Origin: Bradyrhizobium erythrophlei
GTDB taxonomy: Bacteria > Pseudomonadota > Alphaproteobacteria > Rhizobiales > Xanthobacteraceae
Direction of reading: 5' to 3'
Length of the DNA: 64,000 nucleotides
NCBI RefSeq assembly: GCF_900142985.1
Contig: NZ_LT670849.1
Coordinates: 1,736,001 to 1,800,000 of the forward strand
Below the pieces are notes generated by a model. It had not been told where the DNA came from and did not search any database. It saw only the letters and a program-made list of their open reading frames with translations. How positions within the stretch are numbered: the first letter of the stretch is position 1; each line of letters begins with the position of its first letter. Shown here piece by piece: positions 52,619-61,707 of the stretch. The position numbers and the translations under genes are program-made.

Positions 52619-54260
52619 AAACCCGCTCCCTGAAAGGTTCGACGCCGAGCCGCTTCACCGCGTCGACAAACAGCTCGTCCGGGGGCTCGCGCAGCGCTAG
52701 GTAGGCTTCAACGATGTCCTCGATCACGTCGGCGACCTCGCCATAAGGCACCGCCGGCCCGATCAGCACGCCAAGTTCGGCGTTCTCGTCGGCGCGGCCG
52801 CCGATCGTGATCTGGTAAAACTCCTCGCCGTTCTTCTCGACGCCGAGAATGCCGATATGGCCGACATGGTGATGGCCGCAGGCGTTGATGCAGCCGGAGA
52901 TGTTGATATGCAGCCGGCCGATCAACTCGGCCGTGTCGTGATTGGCGAACCGGCGCGTCAATTCCTGTGCGATCGGAATCGAGCGCGCATTCGCCAGCGA
53001 GCAGTAATCCAGCCCCGGGCAGGCAATGATGTCCGAGACCAGGTTGACGTTCGGCGTCGCGAGCCCGAGCTTGTCGAGCGCCTTCCAGAGCGTCGGCAGG
53101 TCGCGCTTGGCGACATGGGGCAGCGCGAGATTCTGCTCGTGGCCGACGCGGATCTCGCCGAACGAGTATTTGTCGGCGAGATCGGCGAGCGCATCCATCT
53201 GGTCGGCCGTGGCATCGCCGGGCGGTCCGCCGACCGGCTTCAGCGACAGCGTCACGATCGAATAGCCCTGCACCTTGTGGGTGAAGACCGAGTTGCGCCG
53301 CCAGCGCTCGAACAGCGGGTCGGCTGCCGCCTTCTTTAGCTCATCCGGCACATGCGGCAGCTTTTCGTATGTCGGATAGGTAAAGCGCGAGCGGATTTCT
53401 TCGATGACGGCATCATCAAGCGTCAGCGCGGTCTCGCCCATCGCGCGCCATTCTTCTTCGACCTCGGTGGCGAATTTCTCGATGCCGAGTTCGTGCACCA
53501 GGATCTTGATGCGGGCCTTGTAGATGTTGTCGCGGCGGCCATACTGGTTGTAGACGCGCAGGATCGCCTCGACATAGCTCAACAGATCGCGGCCGTGAAC
53601 GAACGGCTTGATGGTCTTTCCGATAAAGGGCGTGCGGCCCAGCCCGCCGCCGACCAGGACCTCGAAGCCGATCTCGCCTTCCGAATTCCGGTGCAGGCGC
53701 AGCCCGATGTCGTGAATCTTGATCGCGGCGCGGTCGTGGTTGGAAGCCGTGATCGCGAACTTGAACTTGCGTGGCAGGAACGAGAATTCCGGGTGCAGCG
53801 TCGTATATTGCCGCAGCAATTCCGACCAGATGCGGGGATCCTCGACCTCGCTTGGCACCACGCCCGCCCACTGATCCGAGGTGACGTTGCGCGTGTTGTT
53901 GCCGGAGGTCTGCATGGCGTGAATGCCGACCTCGGCGAGATCGGCGAGTGCATCCGGCAATTCGGCGAGCTTGATCCAGTTGAACTGGATGTTCTGCCGC
54001 GTGGTGAAATGTCCGTAGCCGCGGTCGTATTTCCGCGCCACATGCGCCAGGCGTCGCAGCTGCTTCGACGACAGCGTGCCGTATGGGATCGCGACGCGGA
54101 ACATATAGGCGTGCAATTGCAGATAGACGCCGTTCTGCAACCGCAGCATCTTGAATTCGTCCTCGGTGAGTTCGCCGGACAGGCGGCGCTTCACCTGATC
54201 GCGAAACTCCTCAACGCGTTCGTTGAGCAATGTTCGGTCGAGTTCGTCATACGCGTACAT
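52605..54260 (-). CDS. cysI: sulfite reductase hemoprotein, single chain
   Basis: The 551-residue enzyme reduces sulfite to sulfide with six electrons, using siroheme and a 4Fe-4S cluster. The cluster motif is C-x5-C in CPGLDYCSLA (~residue 425) and C-x3-C in SGCINACGHH (~463). The GHFTTRQNIQFNW segment (~90) lines the siroheme pocket. No flavoprotein partner (CysJ) is seen, so it probably takes electrons from ferredoxin or another donor. It is preceded by DUF2849 at a 9-bp gap. Confidence 0.93.
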   Translation of the reverse strand: MYAYDELDRTLLNERVEEFRDQVKRRLSGELTEDEFKMLRLQNGVYLQLHAYMFRVAIPYGTLSSKQLRRLAHVARKYDRGYGHFTTRQNIQFNWIKLAELPDALADLAEVGIHAMQTSGNNTRNVTSDQWAGVVPSEVEDPRIWSELLRQYTTLHPEFSFLPRKFKFAITASNHDRAAIKIHDIGLRLHRNSEGEIGFEVLVGGGLGRTPFIGKTIKPFVHGRDLLSYVEAILRVYNQYGRRDNIYKARIKILVHELGIEKFATEVEEEWRAMGETALTLDDAVIEEIRSRFTYPTYEKLPHVPDELKKAAADPLFERWRRNSVFTHKVQGYSIVTLSLKPVGGPPGDATADQMDALADLADKYSFGEIRVGHEQNLALPHVAKRDLPTLWKALDKLGLATPNVNLVSDIIACPGLDYCSLANARSIPIAQELTRRFANHDTAELIGRLHINISGCINACGHHHVGHIGILGVEKNGEEFYQITIGGRADENAELGVLIGPAVPYGEVADVIEDIVEAYLALREPPDELFVDAVKRLGVEPFRERVYATR

Positions 54261-54269
54261 GGCAGCGCC

Positions 54270-54587
54270 TTATGCCGGAACCGGGAGAAGATCGATAGTG
54301 ACGCCCTTGAGGCGAATATGTTCGCGCAGGTTACCGGGCTTGATCGCACCGCTTTCGCTGATTTGCACCGGCGCGATATAGGGACCAACGGCGCCGACAT
54401 CGTCGGCGACCGCGTCCGTGAGCAACGCACGCGCATCATCGGCGTTGCGGACGACAGCTGCTTCCGCAAGCTCCGTCGACCAGCCCTTGGTGTTGTTGCG
54501 ATAGATGACCGCGCCGTCGAAGGTGCGGTTGGCGGTCACGATCGAGGGTCCGGTGATCCGGATTTTTTGTTCAAGCGGAGATGTCAT
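54270..54587 (-). CDS. DUF2849 family protein
   Basis: The 105-residue protein matches DUF2849, found between siroheme synthase and sulfite reductase genes in rhizobia. Seen are TANRTFDGAVIYR (~residue 18) and GPYIAPVQIS (~70), with LREHIRLKGVTIDLLPV at the end. No catalytic motif is known. It overlaps cysG by 4 bp and precedes cysI by 9 bp, so it belongs to the sulfite operon. Confidence 0.86.
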   Translation of the reverse strand: MTSPLEQKIRITGPSIVTANRTFDGAVIYRNNTKGWSTELAEAAVVRNADDARALLTDAVADDVGAVGPYIAPVQISESGAIKPGNLREHIRLKGVTIDLLPVPA

Positions 54588-56020
54588 TCGGCGGCAACCT
54601 GAAAATAAGAGGCAAGTTGGGTGAGTCCTGGATGGCGCGACGGCGCGGCATGCGAAACGACGTCGCCAATGATGAGGATGGCGGGACCACCGTCGATCTT
54701 TTCGACGAGGCCGGGCAATTCATCAAGAGTGCCGATGGCAGACGCGGCATCTTTCCGCGTCACCCGCGCGAAGACGCCGACCGGCGTCCGCGCCGAGCGC
54801 CCGGCGGCGAGCAGGCCCGCGCGCACCGACGGCGCGGCCGTCATTCCCATATAGACCACGATCGTCATCTTCACGTCGGTCAGGGTCGACCAGTCGACGG
54901 CTTCGGCATCTTTCGCCTTGTGCGCGGTGAGGAAAGTGATGCGCCGCGCCTCATGGCGGAAAGTCAGCGGCACTTCGAATTGGGCGGCGGCGCCAAGGCC
55001 GGCGGTGATTCCGGGAATGACCGAGTAAGCGACGCCGGCCTGACGCAGCGCTTCGATTTCCTCGCCGCCACGGCCGAAGATGAAAGGATCGCCGCCCTTC
55101 AGCCGTACCACGCGACGGCCGGCCTGGGCTGCTTCGATCAAAAGTTGATTGATCGCGTTCTGGCCGATGCCGGGCTTGCCGACACGACGGCCGACCGGCA
55201 CACGGGCCGCATCGCGGCGCGCGCGATCGAGAATTTCGGGAGATACCAGCTCGTCGTAGAAAATCACGTCGGCATCCTGCAACGCACGCAGCGCCTTGAC
55301 GGTCAAAAGATCCGGATCACCGGGGCCGGCGCCGACCAGCGTAACGCTGCCCTCTGCCTTGCCCGACGGCAGACGAGCGGCAAACGCGGAAGCATCATCG
55401 ATATCATTCAAAGCCGCTTCCGCTTCGTCGTTGCGGCCGGCCAGTACGAGCGCGCCGATCTCGCCATCGACCACGCGCTCCCAGAAACGGCGTCGCAGCG
55501 GAAACTCCGGGATCCGGCCGTGGATAATCTTGCGCCAGCGGCCGATGAAACCGGCGAGGTCGCCGATACGCGCAGGCAGCACGGTCTCGATGAGTTCGCG
55601 CACACGCCGCGCCACGACAGGCGAAGCACCGCCGGTGCCGACCGCGACCACGACATCGCCGCGATCGACAACCGCCGGAAAGATGAAGGTGGAATGCTCG
55701 AGATCGTCCATCACGTTGACGGGCAAACCGATTGCTTTGGCGCGCGCCGACAATAGAGGTCCGACCTCACCAGCGCCTGCGCACAGCACCGAGATCACGC
55801 CATCCAGATCGGCGTTCAACACATCGCCGGCAGTCAGTTCAACCTTTGAGGTTTCTTCCGCGCTGAGGCCGCCGAGATCATGGTCGCCGCCGGTCGCATA
55901 CCAGCGCACGCGCGCGCCGGCGGAAGCGAGCAAACGCAGCTTGGCGCGCGCGAGATCGCCGGAGCCTGCGAGCAGCACCACGCCGCGCTTTAGATCGAGG
56001 AATATCGGCAGATACCGCAT
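54584..56020 (-). CDS. cysG: siroheme synthase, multifunctional
   Basis: The 478-residue fusion has an N-terminal precorrin-2 dehydrogenase/ferrochelatase half (MRYLPIFLDLKRGVVLLAGSGDLARAK split over residues 1-27; about 1-210) and a C-terminal uroporphyrinogen methyltransferase half with VTLVGAGPGDPDLLTVKA (~220), VPVGRRVGK and GDPFIFGRGGEE. It makes the siroheme used by the downstream sulfite reductase. It is the first gene of the leftward unit, divergent from cysD. Confidence 0.93.
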   Translation of the reverse strand: MRYLPIFLDLKRGVVLLAGSGDLARAKLRLLASAGARVRWYATGGDHDLGGLSAEETSKVELTAGDVLNADLDGVISVLCAGAGEVGPLLSARAKAIGLPVNVMDDLEHSTFIFPAVVDRGDVVVAVGTGGASPVVARRVRELIETVLPARIGDLAGFIGRWRKIIHGRIPEFPLRRRFWERVVDGEIGALVLAGRNDEAEAALNDIDDASAFAARLPSGKAEGSVTLVGAGPGDPDLLTVKALRALQDADVIFYDELVSPEILDRARRDAARVPVGRRVGKPGIGQNAINQLLIEAAQAGRRVVRLKGGDPFIFGRGGEEIEALRQAGVAYSVIPGITAGLGAAAQFEVPLTFRHEARRITFLTAHKAKDAEAVDWSTLTDVKMTIVVYMGMTAAPSVRAGLLAAGRSARTPVGVFARVTRKDAASAIGTLDELPGLVEKIDGGPAILIIGDVVSHAAPSRHPGLTQLASYFQVAAE

Positions 56021-56164
56021 TGCGATCTTCGATTCCGTAACTTCCGAGTTGACTGGAATTATTTTCTATATATGTGTCATCAAATGCTCGCAAAGAGAAA
56101 ATTATTTCTTCTCCTGAGCGCCGCAAATATAGAATTTTCGCTTCGCAAGGCCAAGGGTCCGTAG
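56021..56164. promoter_or_regulatory. divergent cys promoter region
   Basis: The 144-bp AT-rich gap between cysG and cysD must hold both promoters. TATATATGTG and several A/T tracts are visible, and no clear palindrome is long enough to name a regulator. No riboswitch fold was recognised. Confidence 0.45.
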
Positions 56165-57070
56165 ATGCATCTTCTTGAACAGAGTTACGCGCAAAACGGG
56201 GTGCATCACGACGTTTCAGCCAGAACGCTGTTGAGCACGCAAAATTCAAGCCAGCCGGCGCTGCCGGCCGTCTCGATGGACCATCTCGACGCGCTCGAAG
56301 CGCAGAGCATCTACATCTTCCGCGAGGCCTTCGCACGGCTGAAGAAGCTCGCGCTTCTGTGGTCGTTGGGCAAGGACTCCAACGTCATGATCTGGCTGGC
56401 GCGCAAGGCCTTCTTCGGCCGCGTGCCATTTCCGGCCCTGCATGTCGACACCGGCAAGAAGTTCCCGGAGATGTACGCCTTCCGCGACACCTTCGCGAAG
56501 CAATGGGAACTCGATCTGAAGGTCGAGCCCTGCCCGCCGATCGACGCGATCGATCCGACTTTGCCGCCCGCGGCGCGCTCGGCTGCGCGCAAGACCGAAG
56601 GACTTAAACTTGCATTGGCCAAATACGGCTTCGACGGATTGATCGCCGGAATTCGCCGTGACGAGGAAGCGACCCGCGCCAAGGAGCGTGTGTTCTCGCC
56701 GCGCGGCGCCGAGGGCGAATGGGACGTCCGCGACCAGCCGCCGGAATTCTGGGACCAGTTCAACGCTTCGCCGCCGCCTGGCGCCCATTTGCGCGTTCAC
56801 CCGATCCTGCATTGGACCGAGGCGGACATCTGGGCCTACACGATGCGCGAGAACATCCCGATCATTCCGCTCTACCTCGCCAAGGGCGGCAAGCGCTATC
56901 GCTCGCTCGGCGATTCCGACATCACCTTCCCGGTGGATTCGACCGCCACAAATATCGAGGAAATCCTGATCGAACTCGGGCAGACCAAGGTGCCGGAACG
57001 CGCCGGCCGCGCGCTCGACCACGAGACCGAAGACGCTTTCGAGCGGTTGCGCGTCGCAGGTTATCTGTGA
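56165..57070 (+). CDS. cysD: sulfate adenylyltransferase subunit 2
   Basis: The 301-residue subunit forms APS from ATP and sulfate, with CysN driving the step by GTP hydrolysis. It has the PP-loop LLWSLGKDSNVM (~residue 62), PALHVDTGKKFPEM, RRDEEATRAKERVFS (~166) and RYRSLGDSDIT near the end. It runs into the cysNC gene with at most a few bases between. The first ~35 residues are less conserved. Confidence 0.94.
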   Translation: MHLLEQSYAQNGVHHDVSARTLLSTQNSSQPALPAVSMDHLDALEAQSIYIFREAFARLKKLALLWSLGKDSNVMIWLARKAFFGRVPFPALHVDTGKKFPEMYAFRDTFAKQWELDLKVEPCPPIDAIDPTLPPAARSAARKTEGLKLALAKYGFDGLIAGIRRDEEATRAKERVFSPRGAEGEWDVRDQPPEFWDQFNASPPPGAHLRVHPILHWTEADIWAYTMRENIPIIPLYLAKGGKRYRSLGDSDITFPVDSTATNIEEILIELGQTKVPERAGRALDHETEDAFERLRVAGYL

Positions 57071-57075
57071 TCACC

Positions 57076-58992
57076 ATGAACATGACCGTCCCCGCCGCAA
57101 TTCCGGCTACGCCAAACAACCCTACCCGCCCGCAAGTGCGCATCGTCATCGTCGGTCACGTCGATCACGGCAAATCGACGCTGGTCGGCCGGCTTCTGCA
57201 TGAGACCGGCAGCCTGCCCGACGGCAAGCTCGAGATGCTCAAGGCCGTGAGCGCGCGGCGTGGCATGCCGTTCGAATGGTCGTTCCTGCTCGACGCGCTG
57301 CAAACCGAGCGCGACCAGGGCATCACTATCGACACCACGCAAATTCGCTTTCGCACGCGTTCCCGTGAAGTCGTGCTGATCGATGCGCCCGGCCACGCCG
57401 AATTCCTGCGCAACATGATCACGGGCGCCTCGCAAGCCGACGGCGCGCTGTTGATCGTCGATGCGCTGGAGGGCGTACGCGACCAGACCCGGCGTCACGG
57501 CTATCTGCTGCATCTGTTGGGCGTCAAACAGGTCGCCGTCGTCGTCAACAAGATGGACCGGGTCGATTTCAGCGCCGCGCGGTTTGACGAAATTCGCGAC
57601 GAGATTTCGGCGCACCTGACCGGCCTCGGCGTCGCCCCGCTTGCCGTGATCCCGATCTCGGCGCGCGACGGCGATGGCGTTGCGACATCGTCGCTGCGCA
57701 TTCGCTGGTACGATGGCCCCACCGTGGTCGAGGCGCTCGATCTGCTCGAACCCGCACGGCCGCCGGAGCAGCTCGCGCTGCGGCTGCCGGTTCAGGCGAT
57801 CTACAAATTCGACGATCGCCGTATCGTCGCCGGCCGGATCGAATCCGGGCGGCTTTCGAGCGGCGACGAGATCGTCATCATGCCGGCGGGCAAAATTGCA
57901 AAGATCAAAAGCGTCGAGAGCTGGCCGGTGACGCCGCTTAAAGGCGAGCAGACCGCGGGCCGTTCGGTCGGCATCACGCTCGACCGCGAATTGTTCATCG
58001 AGCGCGGCGACATCATCGCGCATGTGGGATCGGCGCCGCGCGACACCAGGCGTATCCATGCCCGCATCTTCTGGCTTCACGACAAGCCGCTCGGCAAGGG
58101 TGACCAGATCCTGGTGCGGCTTGGTCCCCGCGAAAGCCGCGCCAGCGTGGTGGCGATCGAGAAGGCGGTCGACCCCGGCGAGCTTTCGAGTGTCGAAACC
58201 GCCTCGATCGCCCGCAACCATGTCGGTGAGATCGACATCGCGCTGGCGCAACCAATCGCTGCCGATGCCTATGCCGCCAATCCGCGTATTGGACGGCTCG
58301 TCATCGAGGTCAACGGCCGCATTGCCGGTGGCGGGCTGGTGCTGTCGGTCGACGCCGGTCAACGCGCGGTTCCGGTCGATATCGTGCCGGTGGAATCCGC
58401 GCTTCGCCCGGACGAGCGCTCGGCTCGCTACCACCATCACGGCGCGGTGGTGTGGTTGACGGGATTGCCGGCGTCCGGAAAGTCGACGCTGGCGCGTGCG
58501 CTGGAGCGAAGCCTGTTCAGCCGGGGCGGCTCGCCCATCCTGCTCGATGGCGATACCTTGCGCGCCGGTCTCAATCGCGACCTCGGCTTTTCGCCCAGAG
58601 ACCGTAGCGAGAATATTCGCCGGCTTGCCGAAGTGGCCACCCATCTGGCGAAGAACGGCCACATCGCCATCGTGGCGGCGGTCTCGCCGTCGCGCGGCGA
58701 CCGCGCAGTGGCGCGCCAGATCGCCGATACGGCGTTTCGTGAAATCCATGTCGCCACCCCCGCCGACATCTGCGAAAGCCGCGATCCGAAGGGGCACTAC
58801 GCCAAGGCGCGCGCAGGCGGCCTGCCGGCATTCACGGGTATCGGCAACGACTATGAGCCGCCACTCGATTGCGAGCTTGTGATCGACACCTCGACAAGTT
58901 CGATCGCCGAGGCCGCCGCAGCAATCGAGCACTTGCTGGTGACCTCGGGCGTTCTTTTCGACGAAGTCATTGATCTCGCTGCCAATATTTAA
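57076..58992 (+). CDS. cysNC: sulfate adenylyltransferase subunit 1 / APS kinase fusion
   Basis: The 638-residue fusion joins a CysN GTPase (about 1-440; GHVDHGKST at 28, DAPGH, NKMD) with a C-terminal CysC kinase (about 455-638; P-loop GLPASGKST). CysN helps make APS; CysC phosphorylates it to PAPS. The ATG at 57076 was chosen; a GTG at 57067 that overlaps the cysD stop codon is also possible. It resembles NodQ in layout, but is next to the cys operon, so a housekeeping role is more likely. Confidence 0.94.
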   Translation: MNMTVPAAIPATPNNPTRPQVRIVIVGHVDHGKSTLVGRLLHETGSLPDGKLEMLKAVSARRGMPFEWSFLLDALQTERDQGITIDTTQIRFRTRSREVVLIDAPGHAEFLRNMITGASQADGALLIVDALEGVRDQTRRHGYLLHLLGVKQVAVVVNKMDRVDFSAARFDEIRDEISAHLTGLGVAPLAVIPISARDGDGVATSSLRIRWYDGPTVVEALDLLEPARPPEQLALRLPVQAIYKFDDRRIVAGRIESGRLSSGDEIVIMPAGKIAKIKSVESWPVTPLKGEQTAGRSVGITLDRELFIERGDIIAHVGSAPRDTRRIHARIFWLHDKPLGKGDQILVRLGPRESRASVVAIEKAVDPGELSSVETASIARNHVGEIDIALAQPIAADAYAANPRIGRLVIEVNGRIAGGGLVLSVDAGQRAVPVDIVPVESALRPDERSARYHHHGAVVWLTGLPASGKSTLARALERSLFSRGGSPILLDGDTLRAGLNRDLGFSPRDRSENIRRLAEVATHLAKNGHIAIVAAVSPSRGDRAVARQIADTAFREIHVATPADICESRDPKGHYAKARAGGLPAFTGIGNDYEPPLDCELVIDTSTSSIAEAAAAIEHLLVTSGVLFDEVIDLAANI

Positions 58993-59070
58993 GCCGGCCT
59001 AAAACCTCTCGATCGGCCAATCGAGGGCTTTCTTGCAGTGCACTTTAGCGCTAAAAGGCCCTCAAAATTA

Positions 59071-59092
59071 GCGCCGCAATGGCGCGCTTTTT
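59071..59092 (+). terminator. terminator of cysNC
   Basis: GCGCC-GCAAT-GGCGC followed by GCTTTTT lies about 80 bp after the cysNC stop codon. The short stem makes it moderate in strength. Confidence 0.6.
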
Positions 59093-59154
59093 GCCTCGAA
59101 ATCACCGAATGACAGCGCCTTGCGGGCGCTGCTTCCTTGCGAGAAAAATCCATC

Positions 59155-61317
59155 ATGAACCGTACCGACGCCCACGGATTGAAAATTGCGCCCGTCCTGT
59201 TTGATTTCATCGCCAAAGTGGCCACACCGAAAACCGGCATCGCGCCCGACGCGTTCTGGGCCGGCCTTGCCGCTATCGTGCGCGATCTCGCGCCGAAAAA
59301 CCGCGAGTTGCTGGCGTTCCGCGACACCTTGCAGGGCAAGATCGACGGCTGGCATCGCGCCAACAAGGGCAAGCCGTTCGACCTCGATGCCTATACGACC
59401 TTCCTGAAAGAGATCGGCTATCTGCTGCCGGAACCGGCGACCCACAAGGTCGAGACCGTCAATGTCGACGAAGAAATCGGCAAGATTTGCGGACCGCAGC
59501 TCGTGGTGCCCCTGACCAATGCCCGCTACGCGCTGAATGCGGCAAACGCGCGCTGGGGCAGCCTGTACGATGCGTTCTATGGCACCGATGCGATCCCGCA
59601 CGACGCAAGCGAGGCGGCCAAGGGTTTCAACAAGGCGCGCGGCGACAAGGTGGTGGCGAAGGCCAAGAGTTTCCTTGATTCCGCCGTGCCGCTCGCGACC
59701 GGCAGCCATACCGACGTCGTCTCGTACGCCGTCATCAGCGGCAAGCTCGCCGTGAAGCTCAAGAGCGGCAACGCCACGGCGCTCAAATCCAACGACCAGT
59801 TCGCAGGCTTCGCCGGCGACGCCGCTTCGCCTTCGGCGATTCTTCTGGCCAACAATGGCCTGCACATCGAAATCAGGATCGACCGCAGCCACGTGATTGG
59901 CAAGGACGATCCCGCCGGCGTCGCCGACGTGATCATGGAAGCCGCCGTCAGCACCATCCTGGACATGGAAGACAGCGTCGCGACCGTCGATGCCGAAGAC
60001 AAGGTCGACGTCTATCGCAACACGCTCGGCCTCATGAACGGCACGCTCACAGCCAATTTCGAGAAAGGCGGCAAGACGCTGAAGCGCGCGCTCAATGCCG
60101 ATCGCGTCTACACCGCGCCCGACGGCAAGGAACTCAAGCTCCATGGCCGCAGCCTGTTGCTGATCCGAAACGTCGGCCACCACATGTTCACCGATGCGGT
60201 GCTCGACGCATCGGGCGAAGAAATTCCGGAAGGCATGCTGGATGCCGCCGTCTCTGGCCTGCTCGCGATCCACGACGTCAAAGGCCTGACCAAGCTGCCC
60301 AACAGCCGCACCGGCTCAGTCTATATCGTCAAGCCGAAGATGCATGGCCCGGACGAGGTCGCCTTCACCTGCGAATTGTTCGCGCGCGTCGAGAAGATGC
60401 TGTCGCTGCCGGAGAATACGCTCAAGGTCGGCATCATGGACGAAGAGCGTCGCACCACGGTCAACCTCAAAGCCTGCATCCAGCAGGCGCTCAAGCGCAT
60501 CTGCTTCATCAACACCGGCTTCCTCGACCGCACCGGCGACGAGATCCACACCTCGATGGAAGCGGGTCCCATCATCCGCAAGAATGAGATGAAGGCGCAG
60601 CCGTGGATCAAGGCCTATGAAGACTGGAACGTCGACACCGGCTTGATCGACGGCCTGCCCGGACATGCCCAGATCGGCAAGGGCATGTGGGCGGCGCCCG
60701 ACATGATGGCGGACATGCTGACGCAGAAGATCGCGCATGTGCAGGCCGGCGCCACCACGGCGTGGGTGCCGTCACCGACGGCGGCGACGCTCCACGCGCT
60801 GCACTATCATCAAGTCAACGTGCTGGCGCGTCAGCAGGAACTGGCAAAGGGCGGCCGGCGCGGCAAGCTGTCAGACATCCTCACGATTCCCGTTTCAAAA
60901 TCAAATTGGGCGCCGGACGATGTCCGCCAGGAGATCGACAACAACTGCCAGGGCATTCTCGGCTACGTCGTGCGCTGGATCGATCAGGGCGTCGGCTGCT
61001 CGAAGGTGCCGGACATCCACGATATCGGCCTGATGGAAGACCGCGCGACCTTGCGCATTTCGAGCCAGCACCTGGCGAACTGGCTGCATCAGGGCGTCAT
61101 CACGGAGAGCCAGGTGATGGATTCGCTCAAGCGCATGGCCGCGGTGGTGGATGGCCAGAACAAGGGCGATGCGCTGTACAAGCCCATGGCGCCGAAGTTC
61201 GACGGTGTCGCCTTCAAGGCCGCCTGCGATCTCGTCTTCAAGGGACGCGAGCAGCCGAATGGCTACACGGAATACATCCTCACCGCGCGACGTCGGGAAG
61301 CCAAAGCCGCGACCTAA
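59155..61317 (+). CDS. glcB: malate synthase G
   Basis: The 720-residue enzyme joins glyoxylate and acetyl-CoA to malate, in the glyoxylate or glycolate route. The length and MSG features fit: [18 protein letters not shown] (~residue 242), [13 protein letters not shown] (~273), the catalytic region with [14 protein letters not shown] (~429) and [12 protein letters not shown] (~507). ATG 59155 matches the family start. No isocitrate lyase is in the window. Confidence 0.96.
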   Translation: MNRTDAHGLKIAPVLFDFIAKVATPKTGIAPDAFWAGLAAIVRDLAPKNRELLAFRDTLQGKIDGWHRANKGKPFDLDAYTTFLKEIGYLLPEPATHKVETVNVDEEIGKICGPQLVVPLTNARYALNAANARWGSLYDAFYGTDAIPHDASEAAKGFNKARGDKVVAKAKSFLDSAVPLATGSHTDVVSYAVISGKLAVKLKSGNATALKSNDQFAGFAGDAASPSAILLANNGLHIEIRIDRSHVIGKDDPAGVADVIMEAAVSTILDMEDSVATVDAEDKVDVYRNTLGLMNGTLTANFEKGGKTLKRALNADRVYTAPDGKELKLHGRSLLLIRNVGHHMFTDAVLDASGEEIPEGMLDAAVSGLLAIHDVKGLTKLPNSRTGSVYIVKPKMHGPDEVAFTCELFARVEKMLSLPENTLKVGIMDEERRTTVNLKACIQQALKRICFINTGFLDRTGDEIHTSMEAGPIIRKNEMKAQPWIKAYEDWNVDTGLIDGLPGHAQIGKGMWAAPDMMADMLTQKIAHVQAGATTAWVPSPTAATLHALHYHQVNVLARQQELAKGGRRGKLSDILTIPVSKSNWAPDDVRQEIDNNCQGILGYVVRWIDQGVGCSKVPDIHDIGLMEDRATLRISSQHLANWLHQGVITESQVMDSLKRMAAVVDGQNKGDALYKPMAPKFDGVAFKAACDLVFKGREQPNGYTEYILTARRREAKAAT

Positions 61318-61387
61318 TCGCGCGGCCCCTTTCAGGAACGATCGGCCATCGCAGCCGTTTAGTCGTCTTTCAACCCGGGAGACGACG

Positions 61388-61588
61388 ATGGACTGGAACC
61401 AGGTCGAAGGTAACTGGAAGCAGATCAAGGGCAAGGCGAAAGAGAAGTGGGGCAAGCTCACCGATGACGATCTCAACGTCATCGAAGGCCGCCGCGAACA
61501 GCTCGAAGGCAAGTTGCAGCAGCGTTACGGTTTCGCCAAGGACCAGATTCACAAGGACGTGGATGACTGGTTCAGGACGCTGAAGTAA
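61388..61588 (+). CDS. CsbD-family stress-response protein
   Basis: The 66-residue protein is a typical CsbD family member (MDWNQVEGNWKQIKGKAKEK, W-G-LTDDDL, G...LEGKLQQRYG). These small, charged proteins are often under general stress control; their mechanism is unknown. Its terminator was split by the IS element that follows, and a terminator inside that element now stands 78 bp past the stop codon. Confidence 0.92.
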   Translation: MDWNQVEGNWKQIKGKAKEKWGKLTDDDLNVIEGRREQLEGKLQQRYGFAKDQIHKDVDDWFRTLK

Positions 61589-61631
61589 GGCCCGACGAGA
61601 AGCCTGAAATTTCGGATCGAAAGGTGCGAGC

Positions 61632-61648
61632 AAAAAGCCCCGGCCGTC
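61632..61648 (+). terminator. csbD terminator, left half, split by IS insertion
   Basis: AAAAAGCCCCGGC and the loop CGTC lie here; the other half, CGTC-GCCGGGGCTTTT, is at 63187-63202. Joined without the IS and one loop copy they form a 12-bp stem with loop CGTC and a T-run on both strands, a bidirectional terminator for csbD and the small gene at 63230. Confidence 0.85.
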
Positions 61649-61665
61649 CAGGCTGTGTGGAAACG

Positions 61666-61696
61666 AGAGGCTGCGGTGATCCGGGGCCTCTTTTTT
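61666..61696 (+). terminator. terminator inside the left end of the IS element
   Basis: AGAGGC-TG-CGG-TGAT-CCG-GG-GCCTCT followed by TTTTT faces into the element on the plus strand. It would stop transcripts entering from csbD and so protect the transposase gene from antisense reading; it may also replace the lost csbD terminator. Confidence 0.7.
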
Positions 61697-61707
61697 AATT
61701 TTTAGGG

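Noticed and set aside
56021-56164. SAM or other riboswitch upstream of the cys genes
   Set aside because: No conserved core or pairing pattern could be found in the 144-bp gap.
57061-58932. 623-codon minus-strand open frame opposite cysNC
   Set aside because: cysNC has all GTPase and kinase motifs; the antisense frame has none.
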